From Pseudopithomyces maydicus (taxonomy: Eukaryota; Ascomycota; Dothideomycetes; Pleosporales; Didymosphaeriaceae): a stretch of 64,000 nt of DNA. Within the stretch, counting starts at the first letter, position 1. Each line of letters starts with the position of its first letter. The stretch covers positions 930,001 to 994,000 of the forward strand of contig JANTUC010000009.1 in the NCBI GenBank assembly GCA_026873275.1. The letters run 5' to 3'. This document shows, piece by piece, positions 55,801 to 64,000 of the stretch. The position numbers were made by a program, and so were the translations under genes. Under the pieces are notes generated by a model. The model was not told where the DNA came from and did not search any database. It saw only the letters and a program-made list of their open reading frames with translations.

Positions 55801-57800
55801 TATATTAAAGACCTAATATATACTTTAGAAGTCCTTATTAATTATAATAATTTAAAAGGATTTATAGGGGTAAAAGCTCTATTATAAAAATAAGTAGAAT
55901 AGATTACCTTTCTAATAGTATATAATTTTAAAATAAAGTATAGGGCAGAAAAAAGAAACCCTATAAATAGGCTATTATATTAACTAGTAGGTAATAATAA
56001 TATAAAGGGATTACTAAAGTAGGATATATTATCTATTCTATAAAGCCTTTTAATTATTTTTATAAAAACTAGTACTAACAATACATCGCTATTATAATAT
56101 TATAGTATTAAAAGAATACTATAAATTAGCTAAAAATTAAATATTATAATTAAAATTAATATTATTTTAGTACTTAAAAGGCTGTCTAGGCAATAGGCTA
56201 AAGAAATTATAAAAAATCAAAAAATTTATACCCTAATAGAAAGAAGCCTACTCCACTATATTAAATAAATTTGAAAGGATAACCTATTTATATTATAAAA
56301 ATAATATAATATTATTACTTTAGTATTTACTAAGCGCGGTAGGGGCAGGTAATTATTATAATAAAAAATAGACTCTAAAGATATACTATATTATAGTAAA
56401 AGGGTCTTTATATTAAAAGAGCCTATATTAAAAGTAAAGATTTTATAATATTATTATAATAACTTATTAATAGGGCACTTTAGTAAAGCTTAAATTTTAA
56501 AACTTATTAGTAGGCTATACTACTAGCTAAATTTAAATACCTCTATAAAAGAATATATTAACTTATATATAATATATATATAAATAAAGACGCCTAGATA
56601 GTGCCCTATAAATAAACTAATATTATTATTAATATTTTAAGGGCTCTAGTAGGAGCTAATAATAAACTTTATTACTAGTCTCTCCTTTAATAAGAATAAA
56701 AGAGAGATAGTTAATATTATTTAAATAATAATAAATAAATATATTAAGATAGTCTAATATATCCCTACTATTAAAATTTTAAAGACTAGTTAAATAGCTT
56801 AATTATTCTTAAAAGAGATAGTAAGATACTTTAGAATTTTTATAAGTATTATATTAGATAGGGGTCCTATTTTTATCTTAATATTCTAATTAGAATTCTA
56901 TTTTATAGTAAAGATAAAGCGTTACTTTAACACTACTTTCTACTCCTAAATTAATAAATAAATAAAATAATAAAACTAGACCTTAAAATAGTATCTATAT
57001 ATTTATATTTATAAAGACTAATAGAATTAGCTATAATTATTCCTAATTATAGAATTTACTTATAATAATTTAAAAAATATAATAATAGGACTATCTCCAT
57101 TCTTTATCTACTATAGGTTCTACCTATACTTAGACTATAAATTAATAGCGTTTAATAAGGTTTTAATTATAATAATATACTTTTAAGCCCTAACTAAAAA
57201 TAAAAAAATAATAAAACTATACTAGCGGCGCGCTATAGAAATATAAAAATAATATTATAATAAATATTACTAGCCCTAACTCTTCTTAAAAGGGGATCTA
57301 GTATTACTCTCTATAAAAAACCTAAAAGCCCTTTATTTAAATAAGAAGTTATTTCCTTAATATATTAACCTTTTTTTATAAAAGAGTTAATAAGAAAATA
57401 AGTTTATAAGCTAATTTTACTTAAAGGCTTTAAAATCTATTTAGTATTTTATATCTTTTTACTAAAACCTTATAAATTAAGGGATAGTAAAGAAATTATA
57501 AATTTCAAACTTATAAGGACTAATAAAAGCGTTATAATAAAGAAATACTATAAAGTTAAAATACTATTAAATAAAAGAAAAGCAAAGGGCATTCTCTAGT
57601 ATTTAATAAAATAGAAGGGATGGAATAAGAAATATAATTAATAGATTTTAAAAGAAAATATTAATAAGAAACTAATATTATAGTTTATAAAATTAAAAAA
57701 AGAAAGTTAAAGTAGTTAGTATTATTAAAACTAATTAAGCCGCGCTATAAGGGCGTATTAATATTACTTTATAAAAGAGTAAATACTAAAGGGAGGGCGT
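52900..57800 (+). mobile_element. Ty3/Gypsy chromovirus remnant, heavily RIP-mutated
   Basis: Conceptual translation with stops gives the usual Gypsy order on the + strand. A gag-like region is at about 52,975-53,950. Protease is not clearly resolved (about 54,200-54,600). Reverse transcriptase is at about 54,850-55,300 (LALPLISKTLNRLL; LTNAPTIF at about 55,090-55,115; YLDNILIFTKN at about 55,170-55,203). RNase H is at about 55,400-55,900. The integrase zinc-binding part is at about 56,460-56,580, with core DRGPIFI at about 56,857. A chromodomain relic is at about 57,535-57,670. A purine tract at about 57,784-57,793 (gggagggcg) may be the polypurine tract before the 3' LTR. LTR borders could not be identified. 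It is inactive. Confidence 0.82.
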
Positions 57801-59037
57801 AGAGCCTAAATTAAAAATAAAATAATTATTAAAAACTTTTAACTACGGCTACTATAGCTATAACTATAATAATTAATATTATTATAATTAAAGGGCACCT
57901 TCGCAGCGCTACTATAAAATTTTTTAATTATTATATTATTTTAAAAACTATTACTATTAAGAGAGCAATTATATTTTTTATACTTAATTTTAGGGGAGTA
58001 ATAAAAAAATAAATAATAATTAATATTAACGTGCCGTAAGAACGCGGACCTAAAGTAAAGGAATTTTATAATAAGTTATTAAACTTTTTCTTTAAATTTT
58101 GATTAATAATAGAAGTTATAGTATAAAATAAGCGAAGTATAAATATTTCCTTATTATAATTAGGGTTAGAAGTGGGAGTTATAATAGTATTAAAAATTTT
58201 AAATATTAATAAAGAAATATAAGAGTATAAAGAGAATATAATAGCGGCGCTATAAGTAGCTATAAAAGATATACTAAAAAAAGAATTTATATTAATACTT
58301 AAAGAGGTAGCTTTAAAATTAAATAAAAATATAATAGGGCGCTAGCGCGTTAGCAGTATTTATATAATAATTAAAATAAATTATTTAATATTCTTAATAA
58401 GTATTTTAATTTAAATTCTATTTTTAGTAGGACTCCTCTAAGAAGGGTCCTAAGGACCTTAATTAATATTATAATAATATATAGAAGTTATATAACTAGT
58501 AAAGGTAATAGGGGATTTTATATAATATTAAATTTAATAGTATTAGGGATAAGTGCAGCGCTATATATATATTTTTAATTTATAAAGATTTTAAGGATAG
58601 GCTGCGGCTTATTTTCTTTATTAAAAATATTTTAAAATTTTTTATTTTTTTAAAGAATTAGCTCGTTCTCCTCTTTAGGCTTAAAAATAGGAGTAGGGGA
58701 CTATATATTAAGTATATTAAAAAGTAATAAACTATATTATATAATATTAGTGTGAAGGCATAGTAATTAATAAGTTTATATATTAATTATCTTAAAATAT
58801 CTAGATAACCCTCTATTATAATAGTAAAATACTTAATTATAGTTATTTAAAATAATACTATCTTTATAATAATTAAATATTTATAAAGTCTCTTTTTAGC
58901 AGTCTTCTAAATAAAGAAGTTAATATTTTAAATATATTTATAGGTAGTGGTCGCGAGTACTTTAATTTAAATAGAAGTAGAATTTATAGCGCTAGTAAAA
59001 AACTTATAACTATAAAAAAGTTATTAACCTAAAAAAT
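57800..59037. other. Unassigned RIP-mutated sequence between two Gypsy elements
   Basis: The left part may be the 3' LTR of the + strand element. The region 58,010-58,990 gives no clear retroelement motif. A segment at about 58,230-58,330 reads as a lysine/glutamate-rich helix, and CpG-rich islands such as gggcgctagcgcgttagc survive at about 58,337-58,355. Its origin is unknown. Confidence 0.5.
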
Positions 59038-59540
59038 TGTTATGACCACGAGGGTAGCTAGTCTTAGAGGTTAAGGTTGGTTCTCGGGCAGGAGTAACTT
59101 ACAGAGGGAGAAGGATTATTAACTGCGTAAGCGGGTCAATAGGGTAGTTAGTATTAGTATTATATATAATACTAAATTAACAAGGGGTCTAAGTAAATTT
59201 AAACAATAGATTAATAACCAGGATTAAATATAAAATATTAAAATTAATACTTTAAGTTCTTATATATTTTATATTAGCTCTACTCGCTAGCAAGCAGTTT
59301 TTAAGAATTACTCTTTACTAAGCGCTCTCTATTAAGCGCTTTTTATAAAATACTTTTTATTAAGTAGTAGAGTACTAAGCATAGATATAAGATGCTTATT
59401 ATAAAGTACTTATATAACTATATAATTACGGTATAGTTATACGGCACAATATGTAATTATAAGAATTATTAACTCTATAGTAAGCTACTAATAGGTATAA
59501 GACGCGGCAGCCTTATATTAAAACTTAAATTATAATATTA
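59038..59540 (-). repeat. Probable 3' LTR of the minus-strand Gypsy element
   Basis: On the minus strand a purine tract (gttaaagggaggg, 59,554-59,542) is followed at 59,540 by taatattataattt, readable as a mutated TG-start. About 500 nt later the segment ends ...ggtcataaca at 59,038, a CA end with partial inverted similarity to the start. The last 120 nt (59,038-59,160) keep normal CpA and TpG and are much less mutated than their surroundings. Target-site duplication was not verified, and the partner LTR lies outside the window. Confidence 0.6.
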
Positions 59541-59554
59541 TTCCCTCCCTTTAA
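59541..59554 (-). other. Putative polypurine tract of the minus-strand Gypsy element
   Basis: On the minus strand the run gttaaagggaggg directly precedes the inferred LTR start. Position between the pol 3' end and the LTR is where the plus-strand primer of LTR retrotransposons lies. Confidence 0.5.
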
Positions 59555-62500
59555 CTAATTTATCCTTAAATTATATAATTATATTTGCCTATCTTATATA
59601 AGCGTTTACCCTATAGTATACGCTTAAATATATAGGTTAATATATCTGCTAAATCTACTATTCATAAGCTTTATCTTTATAATAAAATCCTTTAAACTAA
59701 TATTATCGCAGAATCTCCTTATTTTAATTATAATACTAAAAACCGCGAGTGTTATATCATACCAGATTTAAATTTAAAATATACTAAATATATTTGCTAG
59801 AGTTATTTTTATATTAATATATTATAGATATCTCTTAACAAGACTTGTAAAGAGTATAAAAAGAAGGTTAAAAAGGATAAAAAGGAGTTAGTATTAATTA
59901 TTACTAAGTTATTAAAAGATAAAAAAATATTAGCTTAAGCTAAAAAGTATACTTATAAAAAAATCTTATATCTTACTGCGGATATAGAGGCGAAAGGTAA
60001 AATAATAAATATAATATTATTAGCTTATCCTGCAGTAGATATCTTAATAGATTATTTACCTATAATATAGGCAACCTTAAACTTATTAAATAATTTCTTA
60101 TTAGTTTTAGTTCCTTCCTTAAGTGCCTAAGTATGTTTTTATGCCCTTTTCTATAGTAATAGCGTTATTCTGTTATAGTATTCCTTTAATTTTTATTAAT
60201 AGTTACTTAGGTTCTTTTCCAGCTCCTATATATTTTCGCTATTAGAATATCCTTTCTACTTAATAAGGTATTTATTATTTCTTTATCTTAAGCTATGTTA
60301 TATATCTAAGATATATTCTACTTTAAACTTATTTTTTTCCTCAGCTTGGTAATAGAAAGTAGTTTAAACTAGTATTTCTAGGTCTACTAGTTCTAATAAT
60401 AATATATAAAATACTAGATATATCTTTGCATCTGGCGGTAGTTCTAATTTATAATTTACTAGTAATATCTGTTTAGAAATAAAAAATAGTTTAACCTTAA
60501 TATAATCTAGTTTTTTATATTTCTTTTTCTGTGTACGAAGATTTTTTATAAATAAGTATATTTTATCCCCCTTCTTTAGCTAAGGTGCTGTTTTTTATTT
60601 CTTATTAATATAAGAGATTATTTATTGTTAAGACTTTTTAAAATTTTTTTATAATTCTTTATATATTTATTTTATAATTTCTATAGTTTTCTCTGCTTCT
60701 GCTGTATTAATAACTATTAGTAAAATTTAATTAAAGAGATGTAGATATTTTCTGTAGTTTATATAGTATAGTGTAATTCTAGTTATTACTAATTCTTTAT
60801 TATTATATGCTATTTATGCTAAAGATAATAATAAAATTTAATTATCTTTTTTCTTATTATAGTAGATGCGTAGGTATATTTTTATAGTTTAGTTAGTATG
60901 TTTTATTTGTCCGTCTATTTATAGATAATAAGCTATTAATAGCTTTCGTCTTATTTTAATAAGTGCTATAAGTGTTATTTAGTAGTTTAATATAAAGAGT
61001 TTATCTCTATTGCTGATGATTGTCTTTAGTATATTATAGTATTTTATAAGTCTATTAAGTATAAGGTAGTCTAGCTAGTCTATAGTATATTCCTTTTTAT
61101 AGGGTATTATCTTAGCGTATTTTATAAATTTATTTATAATAATTAATATTATATTATATTTAACTTTCATTACTGGGTCCGTAGATCCTAGTAGTTCTAT
61201 AATAAAATCTATAGCGATATCTTTCTATAGTGCTATAGGTATTTTAATAGCTTATATTTCTCTATACTTTAGATATATTATATATTTATTCCTCTAGCAG
61301 TCTGCGCACTTTTTAATATAATTAATTATAGCTTTTTTAATTCCTTTAAAATTATAATTTTATTAGATTAATTCTATTATCTTACTGATTCTAAGATGCC
61401 CGTAGAAAGGGTTATTATAATATTATTATATTACCTCCTCTTATTATTCCTTTAGTACATTTTTAGTAACTATTATTAATTAGTTAAGTTTTATTATAGG
61501 TCCTAGCGATCTATCTTTATTTTCTTTAAGAATTATTAAGTATATCTTAACTTTATTTCTTACAAGATCTTTTCTTTTATTAAGAGTATCTACTTATTTA
61601 TTCTCTTTTCCTAGTATATATAAGATCTTAAATTTATACTATTTAAGGGCTTTTGACTATTATACTTATTATAGTGTTAATTCTTTTATTATTATAAACT
61701 GTAACAGGTTCTTATAATTTATAAAGATTATAAGTTCTAAGTATTTATATATATAGATTTTCTAGTGCTTAAGTGCTTTAATAATAATATATAATTCTTT
61801 ATTATAGATATTATAGCGTGTTTCTGCGTTAATAAACTTATAAAAGTAGTAAGTAATAGGGTGCTATTATCTATCTCTTTTTTATTTTATATATACTTTA
61901 ATAGCCAAGTCGCTTATATTAGTCTCTATATATAATAGTTTATTACTTTTAAAAGCAACTAGGACTAGTATACTAATACTTACTTATACTAGCTGTTTAA
62001 AAGCTTAATTATATTATTTTATCTATTTAAATACTATATCCTTCTTAATTAGTGTTATTAAGGGTATAATAATCTTAGAGTAATCCTTAATAAATTGTCT
62101 ATTAAATCTATAAAATCCTAGGAATTCTTGTATATCTCCTATAGTTTTTAGGATTAGCTATACTTATATAATTTTAATTTTATCTAGGCTTATACTAAAG
62201 CCTTTTATATTAATAATATATTTTAGGAATTCTAGTTTTATAATATAGAATTTACATTTTTCCAGTTTAATTTTTAAATAGGCTTTCTATAAAGCTTCTA
62301 ATATAATTTTAATATACTCTACGTATTCTTACTTATTTTCTAAGTATATAAGGATGTCGTTTAAGTAGATAATTATAAAGATGTTAAGGTAGTTCCTTAG
62401 CGTATTATTAATTAATTCTTAGAATATTGCTGGTGCGTTAGTTAGTCTAAATAGTATAATTATATACTTAAATAGGCTGTATTATAATTTAAATACTGTT

Positions 62501-64000
62501 TTCTATTTTTTACCTTCTTTTATTTTAATAAGGTAGTATCCATTTTTTAAATTTATAACTATAAATATCTTAGCTCTTAAAAGTCTATCTTATAATTCTA
62601 TAATGTTTGGTAATAGGTATCTATTTTTAATTATAATATTATTAAGTACTTAATAATTAATATATAGTTATGATTCTCCGTTTTTCTTAAATATAAATAT
62701 AAATAGACTTACTATAGGTAACTTTAATTCTTATATATATCCTTTATTAAGGTTCTTTTTAATAAAGTCCTTTTCTTATTAGAGTTCTTTTCCTAACTTA
62801 TTATATAATAATTTAAAGGGTGGCATTTTCCCTTCTTCTAGGTTAATTATATAATTTTAGAGTTAATACTTAGGTAGGTTTGCTTTTTCTTCCTCTTCCT
62901 AAAATAAATAACTTTATTCTTTATATTTATTAAGGATATTATAAGTTGTATATTTCTCCTTTTTATACTTTTTAACCTAGTAGTGCCTGCTAGCGTCTAC
63001 TAAAGTTAATTCTAGTTTATTAACTTTTTATTATAAGTTTAAATTATTAATTATGCTCTTATCTACTATTAGTATTATATAATACGCAGGTTTTAATTAT
63101 AGTATATATTTATAGTTTTTTATTAAAAGCTCTCTCTTTTTTTAATATATTTATAGGTTATGCTTTTATAGCCAGGGATACTTAAGATTAAGTTATACTA
63201 ATTTATATTTAAGATATTTAAGGTAATCCTCTTTCAATATTTATAAATTCTAAGTGTTGTCGTAACCTTAAGTTATATATTTAATTATCCTGGTAATTAG
63301 TATCTATTTATAATATAGATAGTTAAAGGGGTTTTTTTAAATTATTTTTTAAGTCCAGCTCTTTAAACGGTCTTTTTTAAAATAAAGTTCCCTTAGGCTC
63401 CTAAATCTAGTAAAGCTTTAATTTATATTTTTTTATTAAGTGTTACTAGTAGCTTAATAAGTAATACTTAGTTAATTACTAATGTATTTAATTCTATTGC
63501 GGCTCTACTGAGTCTGCTTATTAGCCTAAAAAAGACTACTTATCTTTTTTGCCTACTTATTTATATCTAAAGGGTTCACTTACTTCTATTATATTAAGCT
63601 ATTTATTTTTACTAAATCTAAATATAACTTTAGTTCTCGTATACTTCTAGTAATTCTTATATAAGTATATCTGCCAATGTTCTTATATATATATACTATT
63701 AATAATAAGTATTATTATTATATTTTCTCCTTTAAAATATCTTAGAAAGTATTATTAAGTTTACTTATTCTAAAGATATATATTATAGTTATTAATTAGG
63801 TAGTTAAACTATTCCTATCGGCAGCAAAGCTACTTAAAGGGGAATTAATATTTTTTTTAGCCCTATAGTAAATAATATATTAATTATAGTTGTATAGTTT
63901 CTAATTAATATATATATATTTGGGGTTTTAGTAGTCTAGTATATAATTCAATTTATAGGTTTCTTTCTTATTTTTATAGACTTTTTACTTTAACTATTAT
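59541..64000 (-). mobile_element. Second Ty3/Gypsy chromovirus, opposite orientation, running off the right edge
   Basis: Read on the minus strand from right to left. A protease relic (ALLDLGA) is at about 63,380-63,420. Reverse transcriptase is at about 62,300-62,850 (LTNAPAIF at 62,422-62,445; YLNDILIY at 62,344-62,370). RNase H and the connecting FLGFYRF motif lie at about 61,700-62,140. The integrase zinc-binding part (YGHL...CADC) is at about 61,290-61,410, with its core at about 60,850-61,250. A chromodomain (KYLIK, KGYSNSEN) is at about 60,205-60,285. A further roughly 500 nt separates the chromodomain from the polypurine tract. Stops interrupt all domains, but fewer than in the + strand element, and TpG remains common on the + strand. 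The gag end lies beyond 64,000. It is inactive as read. Confidence 0.85.

Larger units (their letters stand above)
49835..64000. other. RIP-mutated, AT-rich retrotransposon block
   Basis: From about 49,835 to the window end the DNA is overwhelmingly A and T. No reading frame of about 60 codons or more was found on either strand, because TAA and TAG stops abound. CpA and TpG are scarce and TpA is dominant. In 54,601-55,200 I count about two TpG and three CpA. Surviving C and G lie mostly in CpG or CpC contexts (gcgc, gccgcc). This is the signature of repeat-induced point mutation, known from Pezizomycotina. Three retroelement remnants are readable inside. It probably behaves as heterochromatin (inference). 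Confidence 0.92.

Noticed and set aside
57225..58355. CpG-rich palindromes (for example gggcgctagcgcgttagc) as protein-binding sites or origins
   Set aside because: RIP destroys C in CpA context but largely spares CpG, so such gcgc islands are expected leftovers and need no special function.
1..64000. CRISPR arrays, bacterial operons or a biosynthetic gene cluster
   Set aside because: Spliceosomal introns and fungal families show this is fungal nuclear DNA. No regularly spaced repeat array, no polyketide or peptide synthase and no clustered pathway genes are seen.

Overview
The window is nuclear DNA of a filamentous ascomycete (Pezizomycotina), most likely a Dothideomycete of the Pleosporales type. 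The evidence is short spliceosomal introns (about 44-138 nt) with GTRNGT-like donors and CTRAC-like branch sites, fungus-specific families (HacA, Def1, Bys1-like, DUF1765, Zn2Cys6, CE12), and a genome split into a gene-rich part (1 to about 49.83 kb) and an extremely AT-rich block of mutated retrotransposons (about 49.83-64 kb). The species assignment is inference.

Gene-rich part, left to right: a DAO-family FAD oxidoreductase (+); a two-exon 82-residue hydrophilic protein (+); hacA, the unfolded-protein-response bZIP factor (-), which carries a 20-nt Ire1-type unconventional intron; a 2EXR/F-box-like protein (-); a Def1-like CUE protein (-); an unknown, possibly mitochondrial protein (+); a CECR5-like HAD hydrolase (-); an aldo-keto reductase (+); a leucine-rich F-box-like protein (+); 6-phosphofructokinase (+); kinetochore protein Ndc80 (-); a disordered Ser/Pro-rich protein (-); a secreted Bys1/thaumatin-like protein with a poly-proline hinge (-); TFIIB (-), divergent from the ATP synthase subunit h gene (+); a large DUF1765 protein (+); a Zn2Cys6 regulator (+); a secreted CE12 SGNH esterase (+); and a BTB protein (-). 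Intergenic stretches of 0.4-2.4 kb hold micro- and minisatellites but no convincing extra genes. Most genes are housekeeping or regulatory and are not arranged as a cluster.

AT-rich part: no reading frame of 60 codons or more was seen for 14 kb, and TpA replaces CpA/TpG, the hallmark of repeat-induced point mutation (RIP). Retroelement protein remnants can still be read: a truncated Ty1/Copia element (+, gag-protease-integrase), a Ty3/Gypsy chromovirus (+, gag to chromodomain), and a second, less mutated chromovirus in opposite orientation that runs off the right edge and has a probable LTR at 59.04-59.54 kb.

The strongest single finding is the hacA switch: two perfect 7-nt CNGCNGN loops on stems, with predicted cuts exactly 20 nt apart. 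Removing those 20 nt joins the bZIP frame to a second open frame with an acidic, HacA-like C-terminus. A two-codon upstream ORF lies just ahead of its start.
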